The notes: generated by a model from the letters alone, not told the origin. DNA of 64,000 bases from Providencia heimbachae ATCC 35613 (GCF_001655055.1 NZ_LXEW01000021.1:1-64000), one strand, 5' to 3'; counted from the first letter of the stretch, positions 28,570 through 38,965 are shown. Translations and numbers: made by a program.

Positions 28570-30905
28570 GTACGGCCATCAACCCAGTTTCTTAAAGTTT
28601 CTATATCTTTTTTCCAATCCTGCTTTAATTCATCAACCCATTCTTGAACATTATCCCACCATGCTGGTAAATCAGGTGATTGGATTTGCTGAGCAATTTT
28701 CTGTAAGTTCTTTAAGCCAATAGAGCCCGCGGCACCTTTTATTTTATGACCTTCTTCGACAATTCCTTTCTGGTCTTTCGCGACCATGTTTGAATCGAGT
28801 ATCGCTAAATAGCCGGGAAGCATTTTTTCAAATACATCTAACCCGTCGTATATCAATTTCGGCCCAACGAGCTCAAGGTATTGCTCCAGCATATCGATAT
28901 CTAATATCGATTCATCAACATCAACAGAAGTTTCATCTTTTTCATGCCCTTCACCTTGATACATACTCTCCCCCCAAAACTGTTCAATAATTTGAGTTAG
29001 GGCAGGAACAGATAGCGGCTTGCTTAATACGCCATCCATCCCTGCGTCAAAGTACTCTTTTTTATCTTTTAACACGTTGGCAGTTAACGCAATCAGCGGC
29101 GGTAAATCGGCTTTATCATACTGTTGCTTAAGCTGGCGAGAAATATCTAACCCCGTCATGTCAGGCAATTGGATATCGAGCAAGACTAGGTCGTATTCTC
29201 CCGGTGAGAACATCGCTAAAGCATCCTTACCGTTCATCGCCACATCAACAGTGTTTCCTAAGTTCTCAAGCACAGAACACGCCACAACCACATTCAGCTC
29301 GATATCTTCCACCAATAGGATATGTAAAGCCGGCAACGGGTAGTCATCTTCACTCTCTTGTTGTTCGACAATTTCTTCCTCTACAACAGGCGCAGCAATT
29401 GAAAGCGTAAAGGTTGAACCTTTCCCAATTTGGCTTTCAACTTGAATATCTCCGCCCATATTTTGTGCTAGTCGACGCGATACAGAAAGTCCAATCCCCG
29501 TTCCAGTCGCCGGTTTTCCACCCGCAGAATCTGTTACTTGGTAGTACATGGCAAAAATTTTATCTAGCTCATCTTGCGGAATACCGATGCCACTATCTTC
29601 AACTCTAAAAAATAATTTATTTTCAGCTTCTTGCCAGATACTCAGTCTCACTTCCCCTTGTTGGGTAAATTTGACCGCATTACCAATTAAATTCCAGAGG
29701 ATCTGGCGCAGACGCGTACCGTCGGTGAGCACTTTTTTCGGTAGGGCGGGTGCCACATCCATGACAAATTTGAGCCCTTTAGGTTGAACTAATAAGCCAC
29801 TTAGATTTTCAAGATCATCGACAAATTCGGATAATGTAATCGGTTGATTATCGAGCTGGACTTTACGTCGCTCAATTTTATCCATTTCAATCACATCATT
29901 AAAAATATTGCCCAACGTGATCGCGCTTACATGGATTGTTTTGAGATAGCTTAATTGCTCTGCGGTTAATTCGGTATCTAATAAAATTCGACTCAGTCCC
30001 ACAATCCCATTAAGCGGCGTACGCAGCTCGTGACTGATCGTTGAGATAAAGGTTGTCTTTTCCCTGCTCGCACTCTCTAAAGCTTCCTGATAGCGCTTAC
30101 GCTCGGTTATATCGCGTCCGAAGCCCATGAGACCATGACGTTTTCCAACACGGTCATAAAAAGGAACCTTACGGAGTTCAAAACACGCTTTACGCCCATC
30201 GGGATATACAAGCCACTGCTCATAGGTTAATGACACATTATGTCGGAATACTTTTTCATCAGTTTCCATCACTTTAGACGCAATTTCTGCATCATAAATA
30301 TCTAAAGGGGTTAAACCAACGAGGTGTTTTTCGCTTTTACCGGTCAACAATTCCATGGCTCGGTTACAGCCTGAAAATTCATTATTTTCATTGCGGTAAT
30401 AGACTAAATCAGGGGATGCATCAAGGAATGAACGTAGCAATACCGATTGCTGTTCAAGTTCAATCTTAGTTTGTTCTCGATACTGCATTTCTTGTTTAAG
30501 TTGTTCTAATAATTCTAAATGCGCTCGTTCTGCTTTTTCTCGCTCGACAATCTCTAAGTTGAGCTGTTCAATATTGCCTTGCAGTTGAGTATTGAGATCA
30601 GCATCACGTTTTCTCATGACTTCAAGCTTATCAACCATTCGAGATAAGCGCTGACGGGACTCTTCAAGTTGTTCAACGACAATAGATAAAAAATAAACGG
30701 CTAAAGGGGTGATAATTAACCCGAAAAAAATGGAGCCAACCATGTCTAAGCTATCAACTTGCCCTCGTAACACGATGGTCACTGCCATTTGCATTATCAT
30801 GGCAAGCACAACTAATGCAGATGCGAGTAATAAAGAAAATCGCACCAATCCTAGCTTCATCATTAGGTCAACATAGTATTGTGCAAGACCGCGAAGTACT
30901 TTCAT
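28560..30905 (-). CDS. arcB: Aerobic respiration control hybrid sensor kinase
   Basis: The 781-residue protein has two N-terminal membrane helices, a coiled-coil linker and a PAS domain near 150-270. A histidine kinase core follows with H in FISTISHELRTPLNG, N and G boxes including SGIGIP and GTGIGL. A receiver domain comes next with Asp in YDLVLLDIQLPDMTG, then a C-terminal HPt domain with His in GHKIKGAAGS. This is the full ArcB phosphorelay, which senses quinone redox state and phosphorylates ArcA. ATG at 30905 follows AAGGGG. The stop codon overlaps the ArcZ terminator. Confidence 0.97.
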   Translation of the reverse strand: MKVLRGLAQYYVDLMMKLGLVRFSLLLASALVVLAMIMQMAVTIVLRGQVDSLDMVGSIFFGLIITPLAVYFLSIVVEQLEESRQRLSRMVDKLEVMRKRDADLNTQLQGNIEQLNLEIVEREKAERAHLELLEQLKQEMQYREQTKIELEQQSVLLRSFLDASPDLVYYRNENNEFSGCNRAMELLTGKSEKHLVGLTPLDIYDAEIASKVMETDEKVFRHNVSLTYEQWLVYPDGRKACFELRKVPFYDRVGKRHGLMGFGRDITERKRYQEALESASREKTTFISTISHELRTPLNGIVGLSRILLDTELTAEQLSYLKTIHVSAITLGNIFNDVIEMDKIERRKVQLDNQPITLSEFVDDLENLSGLLVQPKGLKFVMDVAPALPKKVLTDGTRLRQILWNLIGNAVKFTQQGEVRLSIWQEAENKLFFRVEDSGIGIPQDELDKIFAMYYQVTDSAGGKPATGTGIGLSVSRRLAQNMGGDIQVESQIGKGSTFTLSIAAPVVEEEIVEQQESEDDYPLPALHILLVEDIELNVVVACSVLENLGNTVDVAMNGKDALAMFSPGEYDLVLLDIQLPDMTGLDISRQLKQQYDKADLPPLIALTANVLKDKKEYFDAGMDGVLSKPLSVPALTQIIEQFWGESMYQGEGHEKDETSVDVDESILDIDMLEQYLELVGPKLIYDGLDVFEKMLPGYLAILDSNMVAKDQKGIVEEGHKIKGAAGSIGLKNLQKIAQQIQSPDLPAWWDNVQEWVDELKQDWKKDIETLRNWVDGRTKK

Positions 30906-31073
30906 AACCACCCCTTAGTAAAATTCTCTTTGAATCATATATCAAACAGGCCAATTTCGGATGCTTATTCATGTAAAATGTCGATCCCGCTCATTCAATA
31001 GCCATTTATTATGATTAGTGTTAAATAACAGACTGTACAGATTAAAATCAGAATAAGTACAGCGAGGACAAGC

Positions 31074-32438
31074 ATGCATAACAACACATTTAATCCACTA
31101 CGCGTTGAACCACCTAAAAAAGCCTTAAATATTCGAAAAATAGAATTTGTCGAAATTTATGAACCACTCAATGCGATTGAAGTGCAATCACAAGCGAAAC
31201 GCTGCCTTTCATGTGGTAGTCCTTATTGTGAATGGAAATGTCCTGTCCATAACCCGATCCCTATTTGGCTAAAATTAGCCGCGGAAGGGCGTATTATTGA
31301 AGCCGCAGAGTTATCCCATCAGACAAATAGTTTACCCGAGGTATGTGGTCGGGTTTGCCCACAAGATAAGTTATGCGAAGCAGCCTGTGTATTACATGAT
31401 GATTTTGGTGCGGTCACTATTGGCTATGTCGAACGCTATATTAATGATGCCGCATTAGAACTTGGCTGGCGTCCTGATCTTTCTCATGTTAAGTACACGA
31501 CTAAACGCGTTGCAATCATCGGTGCGGGACCCGCCGGACTTGCTTGTGCTGACGTACTTGCCAGAAATGGCATCCACGCCACCGTTTTTGATCGTCACCC
31601 TGAAATTGGGGGTCTGCTCACTTTCGGTATCCCCGAATTTAAATTAGAAAAAAACGTAATGACTCGGCGTCGAGAGATATTCAGTTCAATGGGGATTAAC
31701 TTTCAATTAAACATCGAGATAGGCCGTGATATACACCTAGATAGCCTTATTAATGGATATGACGCTATTTTTATAGGAACAGGGACCTATCAGTCAATTA
31801 GTGGTCAATTACCTAACGAGAGTATACAAGGCGTTTATGAGGCATTACCTTATTTAATTGCCAATACACGACAACGCATGGGATATCACCAAACACCTCT
31901 TCAACCTTATCTCAATTTACAAGATAAACGGGTTCTCGTGCTAGGAGGTGGTGATACTGCGATGGATTGTGTTCGGAGTGCGATTCGACAAGGAGCCCAA
32001 CAGGTTACTTGCGCATATCGTCGCGATAAAAATAGTATGCCCGGTTCTCCTCGGGAAGTTGCCAATGCACAAGAAGAAGGAGTTCAGTTTTATTTTAATT
32101 TACAAGCTACTCAGATTGAAGCCGATCAATTGAACCATGTTCATGGCGTCACATTCAACCATACCCATAAAAATGTAAAACACTTTATTGCGGCTGATGT
32201 GGTTATCATCGCATTTGGTTTTCACCCGCATGCAATGCCATGGTTAGAAAATTATCAGGTAAAACTTGATGATAAAGGACGAATTCAAGCAAATCGAGAT
32301 ACAGATTTACCTTATCAGACATCTAATCCTAAAATATTTGCAGGTGGTGATGCTGTCAGGGGATCGGATCTAGTCGTAACCGCGATTGCTGATGGCCGAA
32401 ATGCGGCTGAAGGAATTATGTTATATTTAGGTGTTTAA
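31074..32438 (+). CDS. GltD-like FAD/Fe-S oxidoreductase, orphan
   Basis: This 454-residue protein is strongly similar to the glutamate synthase small subunit. It has N-terminal Cys clusters (CLSCGSPYCEWKCPVHN and CGRVCPQDKLCEAAC) for 4Fe-4S. VAIIGAGPAGLACADVLARN binds FAD, and VLVLGGGDTAMDCVRSAIRQGAQ binds NADPH. In E. coli, gltD follows gltB near arcB; here no gltB or yhcC lies between it and arcB. Alone it would not make glutamate; it could instead feed electrons to another partner, or gltB could lie elsewhere. GAGGA precedes the start. Confidence 0.88.
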   Translation: MHNNTFNPLRVEPPKKALNIRKIEFVEIYEPLNAIEVQSQAKRCLSCGSPYCEWKCPVHNPIPIWLKLAAEGRIIEAAELSHQTNSLPEVCGRVCPQDKLCEAACVLHDDFGAVTIGYVERYINDAALELGWRPDLSHVKYTTKRVAIIGAGPAGLACADVLARNGIHATVFDRHPEIGGLLTFGIPEFKLEKNVMTRRREIFSSMGINFQLNIEIGRDIHLDSLINGYDAIFIGTGTYQSISGQLPNESIQGVYEALPYLIANTRQRMGYHQTPLQPYLNLQDKRVLVLGGGDTAMDCVRSAIRQGAQQVTCAYRRDKNSMPGSPREVANAQEEGVQFYFNLQATQIEADQLNHVHGVTFNHTHKNVKHFIAADVVIIAFGFHPHAMPWLENYQVKLDDKGRIQANRDTDLPYQTSNPKIFAGGDAVRGSDLVVTAIADGRNAAEGIMLYLGV

Positions 32439-32487
32439 TGAAGATAAACTTAATCAGGGTATTTGGTATTGTTTTCTAGTGATTCAA

Positions 32488-32515
32488 AAAAACAGAGAGA
32501 AGTTCCCTCTGTTTT
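32488..32515. terminator. Terminator between gltD-like gene and sspB
   Basis: AAAACAGAG pairs with CTCTGTTTT with A and T runs on either side. It lies between the two convergent genes. Confidence 0.75.
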
Positions 32516-32552
32516 CATCAAAATACACAATACTGCTATTGGTCAATCAGCG

Positions 32553-33059
32553 CTATTTAACCACTCTTAACGCAGGTCGACCTTTTGGCGGTCTTGGCGG
32601 TTCGTCATCTGGAGAAGCAGACTCATCATCTTGTGCTTCACTTTGTATTTCAGCTTCGTGAACTAAAGTGATTTTATCAGCAAGATCTTCTTCCGAAGTC
32701 TCAAACTCAGCTGATAATGCCGCATCATACGCTGCTTCAGGTTCAAACATCATACCTGCACCATTTTCACGGGCATAAACTGCCATTATAGCAGCCATTG
32801 GTACATAAACCTGACGTGGCACACCACCGAAACGTGCATTAAAACGCACATCTTCATTGGTAATTTCAAGGTTACCAACCGCTCGAGGAGCAACATTCAA
32901 TACAATTTGCCCGTCACGAGCAAATTCCATTGGAACATTAATATCAGGAACGGTGACATCAACCACCAAATGCGGAGTCATATCGTTATCGAGCAGCCAC
33001 TCGTAATGTGCGCGTAACAGATAAGGGCGACGAGGTGTCATTGGTGCCATTTCAATCAC
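32553..33059 (-). CDS. sspB: ClpXP adaptor / stringent starvation protein B
   Basis: The 168-residue protein has the SspB fold start TPRRPYLLRAHYEWLLDN and the VAPRAVGNLEITNEDVRFNARFGG core that binds ssrA tags. An acidic linker and the ClpX-binding tail RPALRVVK follow. It delivers ssrA-tagged proteins to ClpXP. The start is taken as GTG at 33059 with AGAGG upstream; ATG at 33050 is the alternative. It lies six bases after sspA, its operon partner. Confidence 0.95.
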   Translation of the reverse strand: MIEMAPMTPRRPYLLRAHYEWLLDNDMTPHLVVDVTVPDINVPMEFARDGQIVLNVAPRAVGNLEITNEDVRFNARFGGVPRQVYVPMAAIMAVYARENGAGMMFEPEAAYDAALSAEFETSEEDLADKITLVHEAEIQSEAQDDESASPDDEPPRPPKGRPALRVVK

Positions 33060-33064
33060 TGTGC

Positions 33065-33706
33065 TTAGCCTCTGATCGTTGGGCGCATTTCACGCTCTAA
33101 CTCAGTCAATGAAGCTAAGAAAGCATCACGCTCAAACACTCTTTGCATATACATCTGTAGAGGTCTGCTGCTCAAATCTTTTAATTCGATGCCTAATATT
33201 GGCAAACGCCATAATAGTGGTGCAAAATAACAATCTACCAAGCTAAACTCATCGCTCATAAAGAAATCTTTTTCTTTAAAGATAATAGAGATAGCCAGTA
33301 ATTCTTCCGTTAATTGCTTACGGGCATTTGAGCTTTCGAGTGAATTGCCTTTTTCAATTTTGTGCATCAAAGAATACCAATCGTTCTCGATACGATTCAT
33401 TAATTGACGGCTAGTCCCACGCGCTACTGGGTAAACTGGCATTAATGGAGGATGAGGGAAACGCTCATCAAGATATTCCATAATAATCAATGGGTTATAC
33501 AGAGTCAGATCACGATCAACAAGAGTCGGAACACTCTGATACGGGTTTAAATCAATAAGATCTTGAGGCAGATGACCAGGTTCGACATTTTCAACCTCAA
33601 CACTAACACCCTTTTCAGCCAATACGATACGGACTTGATGGCAAAAAATGTCAGTTGGGCTTGAGAATAATGTCATTACCGAACGTTTATTAGGAGCGAC
33701 AGCCAT
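33065..33706 (-). CDS. sspA: Stringent starvation protein A, RNA-polymerase-associated
   Basis: The 213-residue protein has a glutathione-transferase-like fold: a thioredoxin-like N-terminal half (SVMTLFSSPTDIFCHQVRIV) and a helical C-terminal half (FSLVDCYFAPLLWRLP). SspA binds RNA polymerase in stationary phase and tolerates acid. It has no GST activity in E. coli. The start at 33706 follows GGAGG and fits E. coli MAVAANKRS better than an in-frame upstream codon. Confidence 0.95.
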   Translation of the reverse strand: MAVAPNKRSVMTLFSSPTDIFCHQVRIVLAEKGVSVEVENVEPGHLPQDLIDLNPYQSVPTLVDRDLTLYNPLIIMEYLDERFPHPPLMPVYPVARGTSRQLMNRIENDWYSLMHKIEKGNSLESSNARKQLTEELLAISIIFKEKDFFMSDEFSLVDCYFAPLLWRLPILGIELKDLSSRPLQMYMQRVFERDAFLASLTELEREMRPTIRG

Positions 33707-34126
33707 TAAAACCTCCAAATTACAAAAATGGACGAAACAGTAATTAATTTTTTAATTACCCATTACCCATTTTTAAATCCCCTGTACTCAACTTTCAAAA
33801 ATCCATATCGAAAGCCAGCACAACCCTCTCACAAAATAAAGTGAGAAATTATGAAATAAAAAAACAGGCACATATTCTAACAGATTTCGCACAACTTAGG
33901 GGGACTAAGTAGGAAAAAGCCTAACTTAATTTCAGAAAACAAGAAAACGAAGAACCAAAACAGTAAATTAAACTACAAAAAACAAAAATAAAACAATATT
34001 AACCTTAGAGTTAACTCCACTCTTTGCTGCATTAAGATCAGTTAAATTATCAATAAATTATTTTAAATAACAAAAAACAATATTTATCCCATTTAAAATA
34101 ATTTATCTCACGTTAATTAAGGTAAT
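33707..34126. other. AT-rich gap upstream of sspA
   Basis: This stretch of about 420 bases is very AT-rich and holds the sspA promoter region. No ORF, RNA or repeat is supported in it. Confidence 0.5.
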
Positions 34127-34155
34127 AAAAAACCCGCCATAAAGACGGGTTTTTT
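34127..34155. terminator. Terminator of rplM-rpsI
   Basis: AAAAAACCCG and CGGGTTTTTT form a stem around a short loop, 30 bases after the rpsI stop on the minus strand; A and T runs make it bidirectional. Confidence 0.85.
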
Positions 34156-34184
34156 CATCAATTTCATGCCCAGAGGGCAATAAA

Positions 34185-34580
<396 letters not shown>

Positions 34581-34592
34581 TTATAATCCCGA

Positions 34593-35021
34593 TTAAATGT
34601 CAAGAACTTGCGGTTGTTGTGCCGCGTGGTTGTGCTCATTACCTGCGTAAACTTTCAGTTTACGGTACATTGCACGACCCAGAGGCCCTTTTGGCAACAT
34701 GCCTTTAACCGCGATTTCAAGCACACGCTCAGGACTACGAGCGATCATTTCTTCAAAAGTCGCTTGCTTAAGTCCACCTACATAGCCAGTGTGGCGATAG
34801 TAGATTTTGTCTTCGCGTTTATTGCCGGTAACAGCAATTTTCTCTGCATTCAGAACGATGATGTAATCACCCGTATCTACGTGCGGAGTGTATTCTGCTT
34901 TATGCTTTCCGCGTAAGCGGCTAGCAATTTGTGTTGCAAGACGGCCTAAAGTTTTGCCATCTGCATCAACAACGTACCAGTCGCGTTTTACGGTTTCTGG
35001 TTTAGCTGTAAAAGTTTTCAT
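34593..35021 (-). CDS. rplM: Large ribosomal subunit protein uL13
   Basis: The 142-residue protein matches L13 with [20 protein letters not shown] near the N-terminus and the [21 protein letters not shown] segment. In E. coli, L13 represses its own operon by binding the mRNA leader. A leader hairpin is present here (see next feature). It is followed by rpsI. Confidence 0.98.
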   Translation of the reverse strand: MKTFTAKPETVKRDWYVVDADGKTLGRLATQIASRLRGKHKAEYTPHVDTGDYIIVLNAEKIAVTGNKREDKIYYRHTGYVGGLKQATFEEMIARSPERVLEIAVKGMLPKGPLGRAMYRKLKVYAGNEHNHAAQQPQVLDI

Positions 35022-35054
35022 TAAAACTTACCCAATATTGAAGTTACACGTTGG

Positions 35055-35070
35055 TGAACACTCGTGTTCA
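35055..35070 (-). promoter_or_regulatory. Leader hairpin of rplM-rpsI
   Basis: TGAACAC and GTGTTCA form a perfect stem with a two-base centre, 34 bases upstream of rplM. It may belong to the autogenous L13 control region known in E. coli. The rest of the 317-base gap to zapE is promoter-like AT-rich DNA and nothing else is supported. Confidence 0.35.
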
Positions 35071-35338
35071 TAAGCTTTGCGAGGTTCACACGACTTTTTG
35101 TCCAGTAAACCTACCCCTTCGAGCAGCCTAACTGGCAGTAATGCATTATTTTTTGGGAAATAAAAAATAATGCTGTAACGTGGGGTCGCAAGATTATAGA
35201 GAACTCCGAGATAAAAATCGACCCCAAATGTATTTTTTTTACGTTTTAATGAATAAGCAGTACAATTTGTACTTTAATTATACGAATAATGCCATTAAAT
35301 CCCGCTTCCCCACTTATTGGTGACAAAAAGTAACTAAA

Positions 35339-36469
35339 TTAAGTCAAATGAGGGAGCTTTAAATACTCTTCACTCTGCATTTCCTGTAAACGAGACAAGC
35401 AACGTTGATACTCAAACACTAATAGCTGGCCTTGATATAAGGATTCCATCGGAACTTCAGCATTAATAATCAACTTCACTTTACGCTCATAAAATTCATC
35501 GACTAATGCAATAAACCTTCGGGCTGAGTTTTCTTCTTGTCTTCCCATCACCGGCGTATCATATAAAAGTACGGTGTGATAACAATTTGACAGATAGATA
35601 TAATCATTCTGGCTACGCGCCTCTTCACACAGCACTTTAAAGCTGATAGCGAGAACGCCTTCTGTGGAACTAATTGCCTGCATCTTCCGGTGATTAACAT
35701 CTAATACCGGATTTTGCTCGCCCTTCTTACCCGCTAATTTAACGAACACCTCGTTTAGGTGCTGGCGAGTTTCATCATTGATTGGCGATAAGAAAAGATG
35801 AGCTTGTGTCAATGTGCGCAAGCGATAATCGATGCCAGCATCGACATTCATTACTTCACAGTATTGTTTAATTTGTTCAATTGCCGGTAAAAAACGCGCT
35901 CGCTGAAGGCCGTTACGATATAAATCGTCAGGAATAATATTTGACGTAGCAACCAGCGTGATCCCTCGAGCAAATAGCCCTTCTAATAAGGTTCCCAAAA
36001 TCATTGCATCGGTGATATCAGACACAAAAAATTCATCAAAACATAAAACGTCGGTCTGCTTTTTAAATTCATCAGCAATAATTTCTAGTGGGTTTTCTTG
36101 CCCTTGCAATGACATTAAGTCTTCTTGGACTTTCTTCATAAATCGATGAAAGTGCAAACGAAGCTTCCGATCACCCGGCAAGCTTTCGTAAAACATATCC
36201 ATTAACCATGTTTTTCCTCGCCCAACACCACCCCACATATAAAGCCCTTGTACTGGCTCATTGTGTTTAATCTGCGTTTTACCCAATAAACGACCAAAAC
36301 GTTGCTTTAGCCCTGACGTTTTTTCATTAGTAGAGGACGGTGGAATGCTCAAAAGCTGTTGATATATCTTATCTAAGCGTTCGACAGCACTCTTTTGTAC
36401 TTCATCAGGTTGATAGCTACCATCGGCCAGTGCCTGTTGGTAACGTATGGTAGGGGTTATCGGTGACAT
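35339..36469 (-). CDS. zapE: Cell-division protein ZapE (AFG1-like ATPase)
   Basis: The 376-residue P-loop ATPase has Walker A GGVGRGKTWLMD near residue 80 and Walker B in DVLCFDEFFVSDITDAMIL near 140. The sensor region includes ARGITLVATSNIIPDDLYRNGL. ZapE associates with FtsZ and affects Z-ring stability at low oxygen in E. coli. It is divergent from zapG, the same layout as E. coli yhcM/yhcB. Confidence 0.95.
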   Translation of the reverse strand: MSPITPTIRYQQALADGSYQPDEVQKSAVERLDKIYQQLLSIPPSSTNEKTSGLKQRFGRLLGKTQIKHNEPVQGLYMWGGVGRGKTWLMDMFYESLPGDRKLRLHFHRFMKKVQEDLMSLQGQENPLEIIADEFKKQTDVLCFDEFFVSDITDAMILGTLLEGLFARGITLVATSNIIPDDLYRNGLQRARFLPAIEQIKQYCEVMNVDAGIDYRLRTLTQAHLFLSPINDETRQHLNEVFVKLAGKKGEQNPVLDVNHRKMQAISSTEGVLAISFKVLCEEARSQNDYIYLSNCYHTVLLYDTPVMGRQEENSARRFIALVDEFYERKVKLIINAEVPMESLYQGQLLVFEYQRCLSRLQEMQSEEYLKLPHLT

Positions 36470-36763
36470 TAACTGAATAATCCTTAAAAATTTTTCGGTT
36501 TTTTTACTGTTATATGATATACACTGCCTTTATTATAGCCAGATTCAGTTATCATTTAACTTTCGGTTAACGAGTCGTCATAGAGTAAGGAAATTTACCT
36601 TTATATTCCACTCTTTAGTTATTACAGGTAGTACCTGTCATCGTTTAAGTTGCCATTTTCAGCACATAACGCAAAGACGACACGCAACCTGAATTATTTA
36701 AGGTATAGTTAGGATAACTAAGCTTTAATCTCGATGAACATTGAAGTAAACGAAGGAGTCAGC

Positions 36764-37168
36764 ATGACTTGGGAGTATGCACTAATAGGATTAGTTATTG
36801 GTTTTATCATCGGCGCATTGGTTGTCCGTTACGGAAATCCAAAACTTCGTCAACAAAAAACAGCGCAAGCTGAGTTAGATAAAAAAAGTACTGAACTCGA
36901 AGAGTACCGTAAAGAGCTGGTCGGCCATTTTGCTCGCAGCGCTGAATTACTGGATAATATGGCCCGTGATTACCGTCAGCTATATAAGCACATGGCACAA
37001 AGTTCATCCGAATTAATGCCTGATTTGCCCGCACAAGATAATCCATTCAATTATCGCTTAACGGAATCCGAAGCTGATAACGATCAGGCGCCTGTGAAAA
37101 TGCCACCTAGAGATTACTCTGAAGGTGCATCAGGTCTGTTTCGTCCAGTAGACGAAAAAGAGAAGTAA
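36764..37168 (+). CDS. zapG: Z-ring-associated membrane protein ZapG (YhcB, DUF1043)
   Basis: The 134-residue product has one N-terminal membrane helix (TWEYALIGLVIGFIIGALVV) and a coiled coil (AELDKKSTELEEYRKELVGHFA). The C-terminus ends in MPPRDYSEGASGL, conserved in the family. ZapG links cell division and elongation, and interacts with cell-shape proteins. ATG at 36764 follows AAGGAG; an earlier in-frame ATG lacks support. Confidence 0.94.
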   Translation: MTWEYALIGLVIGFIIGALVVRYGNPKLRQQKTAQAELDKKSTELEEYRKELVGHFARSAELLDNMARDYRQLYKHMAQSSSELMPDLPAQDNPFNYRLTESEADNDQAPVKMPPRDYSEGASGLFRPVDEKEK

Positions 37169-37179
37169 CCTTTTATTCA

Positions 37180-37213
37180 AAATTGCCAGTAAAGCCCATT
37201 TACTGGCAATTTC
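37180..37213 (+). terminator. Hairpin terminator after zapG
   Basis: AAATTGCCAGTAAA pairs with TTTACTGGCAATTT around a five-base loop. It lies 11 bases after the zapG stop. Confidence 0.75.
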
Positions 37214-37402
37214 CTATCATAATCGCTTAACTTAGGGCGATACTCCCTGTGTTATTCTAAAAAAACACCAATAAACGATACTATTCGAAATATCCTCTCG
37301 TTATAAACATTTTGTTTTATTTCAATACTGTATAGAAGTTAAAGTTTCATTTAAGTTGCATGTAAATAGATGTAAAAGAATGGATAGTCGCTATCCGTTT
37401 CT

Positions 37403-37431
37403 GGAACTTTTACGCATAATCCATGGTCATA
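37403..37431 (+). promoter_or_regulatory. Candidate sigma-E promoter upstream of degQ
   Basis: GGAACTT (37403-37409) is the exact sigma-E -35 consensus. After 17 bases comes TCATA, a partial match to the TCTGA-type -10. It is about 105 bases upstream of the degQ start. A short inverted repeat GGATAG-TCG-CTATCC lies just before it at 37382-37396. The -10 is imperfect, so this is a prediction. The rest of the 37214-37538 gap is AT-rich with no gene. Confidence 0.4.
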
Positions 37432-37538
37432 GTCTTCAGTAAAATTAAATTTAACACCAACAAATATTTCGGGCACAGTGTGTTTACTGGATGCTTCACA
37501 CTCTGCATTGATATGTTATTTTTGAGAGAATCTACGGA

Positions 37539-38936
37539 ATGATGAAAAGAAAAAATTTCTTTCTTACCGCTGTTGCAATGAGCTTAGGGTTAACACTTTC
37601 AGCTATCCCAGCGATCAGCAGTGCTGCGTTACCTGCAACTTTACCCGCGACAGAGCAAAACCAAAATATGCCAAGCTTGGCACCAATGCTTGAAAAAGTG
37701 TTGCCTGCCGTCGTGAATATTCATGTTTCTGGTACTCGTGTGCAGAACCAACAAATCCCTGAAGAACTTAAATTCTTCTTTGGCCCGAATGTGCCGTCAC
37801 AGCAACAAAGTGTACGCCCATTTGAAGGGTTAGGATCAGGGGTAATTATTGATGATAAACAAGGTTATATATTAACGAATAACCACGTTATTGAAGGTGC
37901 TGATAAGATTAAAATTCAGCTCAATGACGGGCGTGAAATTAATGTTGAATTGATCGGTAAAGATGCGCAAACGGATATCGCATTACTAAAAATATCCAAT
38001 GCTAAAGATATTAAAAACTTAACCGCAGTCAGCATGGCTGATTCAGACAAACTGCGTGTTGGTGATTTTGCCGTGGCTGTAGGTAACCCATTCGGGTTAG
38101 GTCAAACTGCCACTTCAGGGATCATTTCAGCCTTGGGCCGTAGCGGTTTAAACCTTGAAGGTCTTGAAAACTTTATCCAAACAGATGCATCTATCAACCG
38201 CGGTAACTCGGGTGGCGCACTTGTGAATCTCAATGGTGAACTGATTGGTATTAATACTGCGATCTTAGCACCTGGCGGCGGTAATATCGGTATCGGCTTT
38301 GCTATTCCAAGCAATATGGCGAAAAACCTGAGTGAGCAGTTAATTAAGCACGGTGAAGTCAAGCGTGGAATTTTAGGTATCAAAGGGGCAGAAATGACCT
38401 CTGATATTGCGCAAGCCTTCAATATTGATGCTCAACGTGGTGCTTTTGTTAGCGAAGTTATGCCAAAATCTTCTGCGGCAAAAGCAGGCATTAAGTCCGG
38501 TGACGTATTAGTCTCTGTTGATGGTAAACGCATTAATAGTTTTGCTGAACTAAGAGCCAAAATTGGTACTAGCCAAATTGGCAAAGAAATCACGCTTGGC
38601 TTGATCCGCTCAGGTAAGCCAATGGATGTTAAAGTGGTTTTAGAAAATAACGAAGGCGAAACCACAAAAGCTGAAAAGTTAAGTGAATCACTGCTAGGCG
38701 CAACAATTTCTAACGCAACAGTGAGTAACACTAAAGGTGTGCAAATTGATAGTGTCGCACCAAAATCACCTGCGGCTGCTATTGGTTTAGTCAAAGGTGA
38801 CTTAATCTTTGGGGTGAATGATTCACGTGTTGAAACTATTGACCAATTCCGCAAAATAATTGATGCAAAACCGCCTGTACTTGCAATGAAAGTCCTACGC
38901 GATGGCGAAACGTTGTACTTGTTGATGCGAAACTAA
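37539..38936 (+). CDS. degQ: Periplasmic serine protease DegQ (HtrA family)
   Basis: The 465-residue protein has a signal peptide (about 1-30, ending SSAAL). The trypsin-like domain has His in ITNNHVIEG-like sequence near 111, Asp in DIALLKI and Ser in NRGNSGGALV. Two PDZ domains follow, as in E. coli DegQ (455 residues). It degrades or refolds unfolded periplasmic proteins. It precedes degS, as in E. coli. Confidence 0.94.
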   Translation: MMKRKNFFLTAVAMSLGLTLSAIPAISSAALPATLPATEQNQNMPSLAPMLEKVLPAVVNIHVSGTRVQNQQIPEELKFFFGPNVPSQQQSVRPFEGLGSGVIIDDKQGYILTNNHVIEGADKIKIQLNDGREINVELIGKDAQTDIALLKISNAKDIKNLTAVSMADSDKLRVGDFAVAVGNPFGLGQTATSGIISALGRSGLNLEGLENFIQTDASINRGNSGGALVNLNGELIGINTAILAPGGGNIGIGFAIPSNMAKNLSEQLIKHGEVKRGILGIKGAEMTSDIAQAFNIDAQRGAFVSEVMPKSSAAKAGIKSGDVLVSVDGKRINSFAELRAKIGTSQIGKEITLGLIRSGKPMDVKVVLENNEGETTKAEKLSESLLGATISNATVSNTKGVQIDSVAPKSPAAAIGLVKGDLIFGVNDSRVETIDQFRKIIDAKPPVLAMKVLRDGETLYLLMRN

Positions 38937-38965
38937 TTATCAAAATTGAGTCCTAATACCAATAA

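Noticed and set aside
28478-28723. An 81-codon plus-strand frame
   Set aside because: It runs through the ArcZ RNA and its terminator into antisense arcB, so the RNA gene is the better explanation.
37336-37370. Another ERIC end (TTAAGTTGCATGTAAATAGA)
   Set aside because: Only about 15 bases resemble the left end of the repeats, too little in AT-rich DNA.
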